64,000 nt of DNA, taken from NCBI GenBank assembly GCA_035772405.1, contig JAYKKM010000054.1, forward strand, positions 3,694,001 through 3,758,000, written 5' to 3'. Position 1 is the first letter of the stretch. Every line of letters starts with the position of its first letter. The stretch is from Chrysogorgia sp. JL179-B06 (taxonomy: Eukaryota; Cnidaria; Anthozoa; Scleralcyonacea; Chrysogorgiidae). Below the pieces are notes generated by a model. The model saw only the letters and a list, made by a program, of their open reading frames with translations, did no database searches and had not been told where the DNA came from. This document shows, one piece after another, positions 29,501 through 41,500 of the stretch. Made by a program: the position numbers and the translations under genes.

Positions 29501-32500
29501 ATACGCTCGATCCCATCGGCTTCGACTGGGGTTCGATATCGCCTTATGCTCGACCCTTTGGCGGGGGTTTGATACCGTCTTACGCTCGATCCCACCTGCC
29601 GGGGTTCGATATCGCTTTACGCTCGATCTCATCGGTGGGATAATATATCGCTTTACGCTCGATCTCATCGGTGGGGTTCGATATAGCCTTTACTCGCTCG
29701 ATCCCATCGGCTGGGGTTTGATATCGCCTTACGCTCGATCTCGTCAGTCCGGCTTCGTTTTGTTGCTCTCGTTTTTTTGTTACCCTCGTTCCCATCGGTT
29801 GGGGTCCGATTCTCGCCGTTCGCCTTACGTTCGTTCCCGTCGGTTGGGGTTTGACATTCGCGTACCGCTCGTTTTCCGTTGTTCGGGCCTGGCTGTAACT
29901 TGGGTCCATATATATATTTTTTCGCCTGTCGCTCGCTATTGTTTTTCCCCTTTCGCGACCCCTTCGGGACGGTTCGTTTTTGTTGGTTTTTTTTTGAGGT
30001 TTTTTGTAGATGCAGCGGTGACGCCCTCGGGGTCTCCTCGTTCTGGTTCGTTCCCTGGTTCGTTCCCCTGCTCTTTCACCAGAGCCCGTTAGTACTTGTT
30101 TTTGTTTCTCATTCTTTAGCGACACCGTTTCACTCTCGTCCCATTCCACCTGTTCATCTAGTTACTCCTTTGCAGTTTTTTCGCATTTCGCGCAGGAGTC
30201 GGCCCGGTATCCGGATCGCGAGCGCTCCAAATTTGTGCTCGATGGCATTCGCTTTGTTTTTTCGCACTGGTTTTGTCCCTGACGCCGTGGTGTTAAGGCC
30301 TGCCGCACGGAACATGAAGTCCGCTTCTGCTCACTGTCATCGATGCCTATCTTGAAAACGAAGTCTCGCGGCTCCGCGTGGCCGGTGCGTTCGCTGCGCC
30401 TCCCCTCCTTGGCCTGCAGTGCAGCCCTTTTGGGGTTATTCCCAAGAAGCGTCAGCCCGGACAATGGCGTCTCATCCTCGACCTTTCGTCGCCGGAAGAT
30501 CACAGCGCCAATTCGGGCATCCCCAGGGACCCCCTTTTCCCCCTCCATTACATCTCCGTGGATACAGTGACTGCCGTGTTGATGCAACTAGGCCTTGGGG
30601 CCCTCTTGGCAAATGAGGCAAGACACTTGTCCATAAACGACGTCGAGCTTCTTCCCGGCGTGCCTTCTCCGGCTATTCGTCTTCGTATCAAGTCTTCCAA
30701 ATCGGACCAGTTTGGTCAGGGCTTTTTTTCTTCTTATACGTTGGTCGCACTTTGGATGACACATGTCAGGTCCATGCCTTACTGCGTACCTATCTCTCCG
30801 TGGCGCTGTCCCTGGCTCATTGTTTCTTGGTCCAATGGCGTTCCGTTAACAGCGACTCATGTCAACTCTGGTTTACGTGCCATTCTTTCACGGGCTGGTG
30901 TCTCGGGTTATTATTCTAGTCATAGCTTCCGCATCGGGGCTGCTACTGCCGCCGCCATAAACGCGCACCTTATTCAGAGTTTAGGTCGTTGGTCCAGTTC
31001 GGCCTATCTTCGTTACATTTGTACTTCTCCGTATACGATTATACGCATCTCGTCGCTGCTATGAGGGTTGGAGTCAATTTTTGGGGGGGCTGAGGTTCCA
31101 ACGGTAACCTTTCTCCAACCCCTATGTAGTTGGAGCATGTTTTGGAGGAAGTTCCGTTGGTCGGGGGGATCAGCAGGTCCCTTGTTGATGTCGCATGGTC
31201 GCTTGTCGCAGCCGGCATATTAGCTACTGACTCCATCCCTCCGATCTGCGCCCTGCCATCGTAGGTAGCGTGTGTTATCATGTTGGCTCGTGTAGTTGAG
31301 AACCGTGTAGATCGTTAAATGGATTTATGAAATAAAAATAATTAATATCATGCAAAGTAAGTGTGCTGCCGGTCTTGGGTTCCCTTGGGGCCCTATAGAT
31401 ACGGTCTAAGTGCACTGAATGCCTTACGGTGTCAATTACACTACGGTTTCAAGGACTGGGGCTAGGAGAATAATATAATTTTGTTGTAAACATTGTAATA
31501 TGATACCCTCTTTGGGTAGACAGTTGACAAGTTTTAGAGCAAGCGTGCGCGCGTGAATAAAATCCTTAAGAAATAGCAAGTATATCTTTCTATTGCGACT
31601 TATTGTGGAAACTAGATTCTGGGAGGCAGAGAATCCACGATACCTGGCACCTCCGACAAAGGGATGGACGACGAAGTCGAGAAACTAATCGCGCAGTTAC
31701 AAGGGAAACTAAAAGTCCTAGCATTTACCTTTGCCAAAACGGACGCTGTAATTGCCAAAAACGACGAAGATGTCTCAGACAGACAACGAATTTCCGTAAC
31801 AACCATGATCAAAGCCGTCACGGCAGTGAAGGAAAACATCGAAGAACACAAATTCAGCAAGGGCGAGACTGAAGAAGTAGTCACGAAGTGGGGTAAATCA
31901 ATTGAACAAGTGATTACGTACGAAGACTAAATAGCCATGTCAAAGAGGTAACCAGCGAGATACAAGCCACCGAAAGATCTGAGAAGAGAAAAGCTCAACT
32001 TGAATTCCAACACGCTCAGTTTAAGTTACAACAGACGCATGAGAAACACGAGAGGGATCGCCAAATCGAACAAGAAGAGAAATTATTACAACAGAAGCTG
32101 AAATATCAACAGCTATTGGACGAAGCCCATCCTGAACAACCAAAGGAACACCTAACAAACGACGGTATCGCTGCGAAATTGCCGAAACTGTCAATAACGA
32201 AATTCAGTGGCGTATATAGCGATTGGCTTAGTTTTTGGAATCAGTTTCGTGCCGTGATAGACAACCAAAACATCAGCGAAGTGACTAAATTTGCGTACTT
32301 CAAGGAACTGTTGGAATCGAATATTCGAGCAAGCATTGACGGATTGCCTTTCACTGAAGCGGGATACGCAAAAGCTAAAGAAATACTTTTGGGAAAGTAT
32401 GGAAACGACAGTGAGATAATCAATGCCTACGTCGAAGAAATTGTCGCCCTACCAACAATCAACGGCACGCAACCCAACAAAATCCATCCGGTCTTCGAGA

Positions 32501-35500
32501 AGCTACGATATAGTGTACAATCGCTGGAGACGCTAAAGAAGTTGAACAACGTCAACGGATACGCGAGAATGACCCTGAACAAACTACCTGGCATTAGAGG
32601 AGATCTTGTTCGAACAGATCCCCAGTGGAAAGAATGGGACTTTGGCAAACTAGTCGAGGCCCTGAAGGGATGGGTGGAGCGAAATCCAATTGACACCACT
32701 ACAAAGCCACTTGACGACGGATTCCGGAAACGTGAAAGGTCGGGGAAATCATACCAAACGCGACAAAAGAAAGGGCAACAAAAATCAAGCGTATGTTGTT
32801 ATTGTGATTCTACGGAGCACAAGTCGTCGGACTGTTCAGTTGTCAAGACACCAGAAGAGCGTAGAAAAGTGTTGGTCAAGAACAGACTGTGCTACAATTG
32901 TACAGGATCGTCGCATCGAGCTGCAGAATGCATATGCACCGCGACGTGTCAAACCTGCGCCAAAAGACATCATACGTCTATCTGTGAATCTGCCAAAGAA
33001 TCTCGACAAGAAAACTTCATGACCGCTCATCGCACCGAGGATAACGAAGTAATTTATCCCATCGTCCAGATCGAAGTGGATGGGCTTGCTAGACACCGGA
33101 TCCGGAAGTTCGTACGCTTCGGCGAAGCTAATTGAAGCCTTGCGAAAGAAACCAAAGGAAGTGAAGACGAAACGCGTAGAGATGATGCTGGGAGCTACGA
33201 CCATGAAAGTTGAAATTTACTCGGCGAATGTCAAATCAACAGACGGTGAATTCTCCATGAATGTTGACCTGTCAAAAGTGCACAAGCCAGAGCTTATGAA
33301 CTTAGACAACCCCAGATATGAAGAAATCCTTAGTAAATATTCTCATCTGAAAGGCGTGAAAATCAACGGCACCGATCCTAAACCGCAACTTCCTGTCCAT
33401 GTCGTGCTTGACCTTAATGTCACCGGGCCGAGAAGAAGCGTTCAGCCCCCTCCTGATTACCCAATCCACCAGTACCGACTACGAGCAACTATGTGCACTC
33501 GACGTGTTGGGACTACAAGACGCACCAGAAAATGACCAAGGAATTGTCTATCAAGAGTTCAAAGAGCAACTAACAAGAAACGATGCTGGATGGTATGAAG
33601 CTAACCTGCCATGGAAGGGAATCCACCCGCCCCTGCCGACCAACGAGACAGGAAGTCGACGGCGATTAGAGCATCTAATCAAGAAACTGCAGCGAAGCGG
33701 AGAATACGAGAATTACGATGCTATCATACAAGAGCAACTCCAAGAAGGCATTGTAGAACCAGCCCCTCAAGTCGCCAAAGGAAAGGAATTCTATATTCCT
33801 CACAAAGGAGTCATCAAAGAGAATGCGGAAAGCACGAAGCTACGGATCGTGTACGAGGCTTCGGCGAGGGAGAGCGCCAACAAGCCGTCTCTCAATGACT
33901 GTTTACATCCCGGGCCGCCGCTCCAAAACCTCCTGTGGAGTGTTCTTGTAAAGACAAGATTCTACCCCATATCTGCAACTGGCGACATTCAGAAAGCTTT
34001 TCTCCAGAATTAAAGAAGAGGTCACGCGAGCTCACTTCGGCCTGACGTCATCGCCATTCCTGGTAGGAGGGGTAATCAGCGAACATCTCAACACATGGGA
34101 AGCGAGATGTCTTTACGTCGACGACCTATTAATAGGGGGAACCACAGTCGAAGAAGTACAGATCAAGAAGCAAACCGCCACTGAGATATTCAACGATGCA
34201 ACATTCACACTGCACGAGTGGCATTCAAACGCTGAGGAATTAGAACGCGATAATAACCATCCACAAAGTCATGATGAACTATCGTATGCCAAGCAACAGC
34301 TCGGAACAAGTGCGTCAGAAAACAAGATGTTAGGTGTGCCATGGGACAAGAAGAAAGTTTTCCTTCCCTCATGATGGAACACTGGTAAAAGTGCACGGCT
34401 GACAGGGCCAGGGAGACTACAGGCAATTTGTAGCCAACCGCGTCTACAAAATTTACCAACTCCATGATGTCCAATGGCATCACGTACCAACCGCCGAGAA
34501 CCCCGCGGACTTGGGAAGTCGAGGGGGGAGCGTCGTCAATGAAGAGCTATGGCACTGTGGACCAAGTGCCACAATAACAAGTGGTTATCCGACCAAACGA
34601 AATGGCCAAAAGAGAAAACGCTCGAGCCTTCAGCGGAAACCAATGTGGAAGCAAAGGTCACAAAAGACGTCTTTGCTGCTGCCATACCAGTACAGGACAA
34701 CTTCGACCAGCTACTATCAAAACACAAGCTTTGGAAAGTACTAAGAGTCGGTGCATGGGTACGACGATTCATCCACAACTGCAAGTCAACCACTGTAACT
34801 AAAGAATCTGGTCCGCTGACGACAAGTGAGATAGAGGACCAGAAGACTTGGTGGATTCAACGAGCTCAACGAGATGCTCAGAACAAGGCCCACTATGAGA
34901 AAGACCAACTTCAGTTGAACCTGCAGATCAATTAGCAACAAGTAGTAGAGTGCAGAGGACGCCTTCAAGGAGAATATCCTATTTACTTGCCAGATGATCA
35001 TCCCTTCACAAGCAAGCTGGTTCAACAAGCACACCTCGCGACACTGCATGGGGGAGTTGGAATTACTATGGCAAAGGTGAGAGAGCGGTACTGGGTCCCA
35101 CGACTAAGACGCATTGTGAAGAAAGTGCGAGGCAACTGCTGGGGGTGCAAAATATTTCATACCAAGGCATTCCAGTCACCACCGCCCGGCAACTTACCAA
35201 ATACCAGAACCCAAGGAACCACAACGTACAGACATACCAAGTTATTGGAGTCGATTTTGCAGGCCCTATAAGATACCGAGCCAAGTAAAAAGGCTTATCT
35301 AGCACTATGTAGCCTAACCAGAGGTGTATATCTAGACCTGCTACCATCTCTAGAGACAAAATATTTCGTCGCCAGCCTTAGACGATTCATCGCCCGTCGC
35401 GGACGACCCGAGTTGATCTATTCAGACAACGGTGCCACGTTTAAAGCAGCGGCAAAGTGGCTCAAGGAAGCACAAGACAACGAGAAATTTAACGACTTCT

Positions 35501-38500
35501 TGGCTCAACAATCAATCAGATGGCAGTTCAACCTAAGCCGAGCACCATGGTGGGGTGGTCAATTTGAACGACTCATTGGCCTCTTCAAGAACGCGTTCTA
35601 CAAGACCATGGGTTACGCTACACTGCGCTGGGCAGAGTTGGAAGAAGTTGTTCTCGATGTGGAAGTCTCGCTCAACAACCGACCCTTGAGCTATTTAGAA
35701 GACGACATACAGCTCCCGTTACTTACACCAAACTCAATGCTGAACCTGAATCCGAATGATTTGCCCAACCTAGAGGCGCACCAAATTCCCGACAAGGAGT
35801 TTCGAAAGAGATCAAGATACCTCACTCGCTGTAAGGAGATGATTTGGAATCGTTGGACAAAGGAATATGTTCGCGGCCTTCGAGAACACCGACGAGTTGG
35901 AGGTAAACAAACGCCTCACCCAAAGATCGGAGATGTGGTGATCATCCAGGGAGACTCAAAGAACCGAAATCACTGGAAACTTGGAATCGTGGTGCAGCTA
36001 ATCCAAGGAAGAGATGGAATAATACGAGGAGCCAGACTCAAGACAAGCCACGGAGTAACCCAGCGACCCAGCATCTTAGCCCTTTGGAACTGACATGCGA
36101 TAGGTCACCGCCTGCACTCAACCCGACAGCCCCAGAGTTTGCGTCAAGACCCCGAAGAGATGCAGCTGCCGCAGCTACCGCAGCTACCGTACGGATCCAG
36201 GATATTGGTGACGATCAGGATTACTAACTCATTGAACTCTAAAGAGCAGTGACATTAATTTCAAATCTATAAACATTTTACATTTACAGTATATTTCAGT
36301 TTAATCAGTTACGTTCAAGAGCCTAGCCAAATTAAGATCGCATATATATCCACATAGGATAATATATGGGGGAGTGTGTCAAGGACTGGGGATAGGAGAA
36401 TAATATAATTTTGTTGTAAACATTGTAATATGATACCCTCTTTGGGTAGACAGTTGACAAGTTTTAGAGCAAGCGTGCACACGTGAATAAAATCCTTAAG
36501 AAATAGCAAGTATATCTTTCTATTGCGACTTATTGTGGAAACTAGATTCTGGGAGGCAGATAATCCACGATAACGGTTCTCCACTTTAGGGCTTACTCAT
36601 GTGCTGTTCGTCATACACGATACGACCCACCTATAAACATAGCTCATTATATTTCTCCTGTGCTTTGCATTGTCCTCTCGGGATAGTATATTGTGCTACT
36701 TTGCTCTCGTACAGTCGTTCGGGATTATCCTTCGGTTTTGTGCTCGCACAGCAGTCGGGGAACTGTATGCTACTAATTTGCTTTTGCATAGTCGGTGGGG
36801 GACTGCATTTGTGCTACTTTGCTTTCATACAGCTGTTGCCTGCTTGCTAGCTGCTAGTGCTCGTGTGGGTCCGTACTGTGCAACGTTGCCATACAGTCGT
36901 TGGGGGACTGTATTTGTGCTTCCTGCTGTTGCTCAGTCGTGTGGGGGTCATCCGGGTCCGTACTGGGCAACGTCGCCGTACAGTCGTTGGGGGACTGTAT
37001 TTGTGCTTCCTGCTGTTGCTCGGTCGTGGGGAGTCATCCGGGTCCGTACTGGGCAACGTCGCCGTACAGTCGTTAGGGGTCTGTATTTGTGCTCCCTGCT
37101 GTTGCTCAGTCGTGGGGAGTCATCCGGTTCAACTGCTTCCCGCTGGCTAGCGCTTGTGTGGGTCCGTATACTCTTCAGCCGTTGGGGGACTGTATTTGTG
37201 CTATGTTTTTGCTTGCATATTGTCGGCAGCTGTCAGTATTTGCTTTTGTCTGCGGGCTAACTTAATTTATGTTTGTCTCCTGTTCTGCAGCATGTGTTTA
37301 CTCCATCGTGCCAGTACGTTTGGTCCGCTGCTTGGCTACTATTTTAATGTTAGAGTGTGTACAATCGCGCCAGTAAATCTGGTTTATTCCCCGGCTATTG
37401 TGAGCGACTTAATTTAATTATGTTTGTCTCCTGTTCTGTTGCACATGTATTTACTGTGTATAAATTAACATTAGTGTACAGTCGTGCCAGTAAATCTGGT
37501 CTGCCGCTCCAGGTGATATTTTACTGTTAGTGTGTACAATCGCACCAGTAGAACTGGTCTGCTCCCCAGCTACTCTGGGTGATAACTTAATGTTTGTTTG
37601 TCTCCTGTTCTCCTGCATGTGTTTACTGTGTGCAATCTCATTGATGTCGTCTGTGCTTGTGCATGTTCGCAGCTACTGTATATTCTCTTCACAGCAATGC
37701 TCCCATCCTCCATAGGAAATGTCCCAGTCATCTCCATCCTCTAGCTTGATGTTGATCTCACTGGTAGAGTCACTTCTTCTTATGCTGGTTTGGGATCAAG
37801 CCTCAAGGTCTGGCCTTGTTCGGTTCCCAGCATGCATTGTTCAGGCGGTAGGTCTGTAGTAGGTTATGGTTATGATACGGTAAGTTTTTTCTCCACTTTA
37901 TGTGTGACAGTAGTTTTGGTCAGGAGAGGGTAATTCTCGGCAACATTGTGACAAGTTAGTTGGGGAATTTAGGCTCGTCTGGGGCTGCTCTACCTATGAG
38001 ACCACTCCCGTCTTGGTGGATCTTTGGGTCCTGTAAACTGTTCCTCAGCTATTAGCGTAAAACCCTCTCCAACAGAGCTACACCCTCCAAATATTGAATT
38101 GGTTCAGGACACCGTGCCCAATTACAGGGATCCATACAGCGTATGTCAGGAATCACAGGGCTGTCAAGGGCACCATCCCAGACTCTTGCATGAATGTGAA
38201 ACATTATTTTCAAAATATAATTTTATGAAAGAAATAGAAAACATGTCTTTTTACATTTGCATACAGTTATAGAAACACAGTTATGAAAGTTTGGGACACC
38301 CCTTATATAACAATAAAAACCTAATTACAAAGTTAAATGGACAAACAAATTTAGCTTATAAGCCCAGAATGCTTCTCTCATCATAACATTGGTTCTTTAT
38401 ATCAATTACAATTACAATTCTTATCAATTACATGTACAGTACCAGTATTTTCACCATCATACATGTACATGTAGCTTTAATTGCCTCCTGTCCTTCGCTA

Positions 38501-41500
38501 AAGAAATGCGCATATAAGTGTTTCACTGGAATTCTTCTCTGGACATTACCATATCTTGTGGTGCTACTCTTAGTCTCTTATGGTTATTAAACCATAAGAG
38601 TAGCACCAGGAGATATAACCATGGAAACAGTAAAAATGTTGAAATTCAAATAAGTATTCTCACATACACTAATGTAATAGTTATATAAGTTATTATAATA
38701 CAAACCTTTGAAAGTAATGTCAAAACCACTAAACTCTAACTCTACACCTTGAATAGCATCTGCAAGACTTTCGTGATAATGACTAATTGTTGTCTTTTCT
38801 CCTTTACAAAAGGGTAGGGAAAAATAATTGTATGTCTCTTGACGATTATGATAAGGTCCAACAGTGTTCATCCATAATACAACTTCCTCTTGATCTTTGT
38901 ACTAAAAAAATGAAAAATAAATGGCTCTCTGTTAAATGCAAAAATTAAATGATTTTGTCAATACAATCGTGAGTTGACAAATTTTTGGGCAGTATAAATA
39001 TTTCTAGATTTAAAACATTCAAAATTTTGGTCATTATACATAGCACCATTATTTCTGTGATAATTCAATATACAGTAGATCTTTCAATTTTGCAACTAAT
39101 CAATTTAATAGAGGTCTACATTAGTGCTTCCCAAATTGAGAAGCAATTTAAATAATATGCTAAAAATTACATTTGATTAAGTAATTGTTTTAAAAATTGG
39201 GAAGTTTATTTTTCTCACAACACATGTAGAAATACTGAGTGTTTATATATATCAAAGCTAAATTTTAATTATTGCTTATTTGCAGTAAATATACTAATCC
39301 AGCTTGATAAGTTACTGCAACTCCATAAAATTAATATTAACATGTTTGCACTTGATTCTAAAGAATATCATTTCAAAAATCCAAGAGAACAGTTGTCTCA
39401 ATGTTTTAAAAATGTACTGTATACATTAAAAAATGTACTGTACAGACAGTACATCTCTTGGATGTCCTTATCTCTTCCTGTACAATAAAAATCTCCTGAG
39501 ATCCATGTGGACATAGGTCTGTTATAGCCTGGTTTCCAACAAGTCCAAACTTAGAAGTTAAAACATGGTCACCCCCACTCAGCCAGTCAGCACCCAGTAT
39601 TTCAATGCTCTATATTCCATAAACTGTCAGAAATTATGTAAGATATACTTATTAGTATTTTCTGTATAGAGCATACTAATAAGTATTTTGAAACAAAGGA
39701 AACAAAGCCTCATTAGTATTCTCTACATAGAGCAAAGTAATGAGAATACATGGCTATAATTACCTGTACATCTTTTCAAGATGTTTCTGTTTGGGTTAAG
39801 TATAGGTTAGACAATGGGATACGAGAATTAGATAGAAGCCACAACTCTATATCTCATAGGGCACAAATGATCATTGTCTAACCGACTTAGAATATGGTCA
39901 CACCTAAGAGTATGCATGTCAAATCTACAGCACTCTCATTGCCTTTATGACTTTTAGAATGAACCTATCTTAGATGTGCATAGCCTGCATGCAGACTCCA
40001 ACTAATAATAACTTAAATATAATATCAATTATTTAATATAACATTGGAAACTCTAAAAGGTACTGGCACAGTAGTTGTTGTACGGCCAAAATAATGTGTA
40101 CAGAAGATACAGGGAGTGCAACATTTTGAGTGAAAGCCCTCATCAGAGAGTGGCCTAATTGCTCAAAACGTTAGATCTCACTATTTCGGCAGTACATCAA
40201 CATTTTAGAGTTTTTGATTTGTATTTTAACACTGCTACACAGCACAACACTTTATATCATATCATGTCTGATATAATTTTTCATTATTAGGTACAGTTTG
40301 CAGACAAACATTAGTCCTAAGAAAAATGACATGGTAATATTTGCTTTGACATCACCTGTTGATGTCCAACCAAAAATCCATTTAATAGAATGATATAAAT
40401 GTGTTGAGCTGCATAAGCAGTGTTGAAATACAAATTGAATATGCTGAAAGTTAGTGTACCACCAAAATAGTGTGCAAGAGGTCTAATGTTCCCTTCATCA
40501 GAGAGTGACTTTATGTTTCACTTTTTGGTGAAAGGCCTTTTCATTATACCTCCTACTGTAAAGAACCATTAGCTGTGCAAACAAAGAGTTCTTTTGTTTT
40601 AATAGTTGGCACATATGAAATATTTAACAAATAGATTCCATTTTTCCATTGTCTGTTCAGTTATAGTTGCACAGATGACGTCAGAGTGTGGTAAGAACAA
40701 AAAAGTGGACCACGAGACGGAATCGAGTGGGTCACTGATGTTCTTACCACGTTCTGACGTCCTCTGTGTATCTATAACTGAACAGACAACAAAAAAGGAA
40801 TCTATTTGTTTTATACAATCAAAAACAACCCCAAAGGTTTATCAAAGCTATTGGGGCATGAAAAAAGAGGAAGCTGACGTGATTTGACGCCATCCATGTA
40901 TCTGTCCTTTAATAGATCATGAGCAAGAACCAATGAAAATGCGTATATAAGTCACATGATTGTATAAAACAAAAAAGTGACATCATTAACATTGTTTATA
41001 AATGGTGAATACTGTATCAGTATACTATAAGACAACATTCTAGGCAAAAATAAAAGGAAGTGGTTAGAGGTCCAACAATTTGTGGGGATATTTAGTGTTA
41101 GGAATAGGGGTGTTTAGGGTTAGGAATAGGGTTTTTAGGATTAGGGATTTTTAGGGTTAGGATTAGGGCAATTTTGTTGGACTTGTATCCACTTCGAAAA
41201 TAAAATTATGCAGATCTACAATCGGGAGCAAAAGTGTTGACCACACATGTTTTTTCTCAATAAATTGCAATATTCACAAACATATCATGAATAATACAGG
41301 TTCGGTTCACACTACCCCTCTCCCCCCATATCAATGTTGCCTACATATAATGTTAGCTGTGGTGAAAAAGTACATTTTCAAATTTCGATCAACATGAGGT
41401 GGGGAAGGGGGAAGGGTTAATTTGACATACGTTCTCAATCTCATTGAAATGTGCAGTTGTTTACTTTGTTTTGAAGAAGTTTATCAACACATTTTGCTCC

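Larger units (their letters stand above)
26649..31427 (+). mobile_element. DIRS-like tyrosine-recombinase retrotransposon, internally deleted (left part, before BEL insertion)
   Basis: A ~109-bp direct repeat starting ATGGATTTATGAAATAAAAA and including TACGGTCTAAGTGCACTGAA sits at 26649-26757 and 31319-31427. A following ~51-bp word (ACGGTTCTCCATTTTAGGGC) sits at 26784-26834, and its partner is found only after the BEL insertion, at 36573-36623. So terminal direct repeats of about 180 bp enclose an internal region with RT and tyrosine recombinase homology at its 3' end. The element lies antisense to TM9SF3 in intron 2. Confidence 0.8.

Noticed and set aside
29025..30149. Long Arg/Pro-rich frames on both strands
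   Set aside because: They follow the ~35-bp tandem repeat and GC-rich tract in the DIRS-like element. No domain is recognisable and frames overlap on opposite strands.
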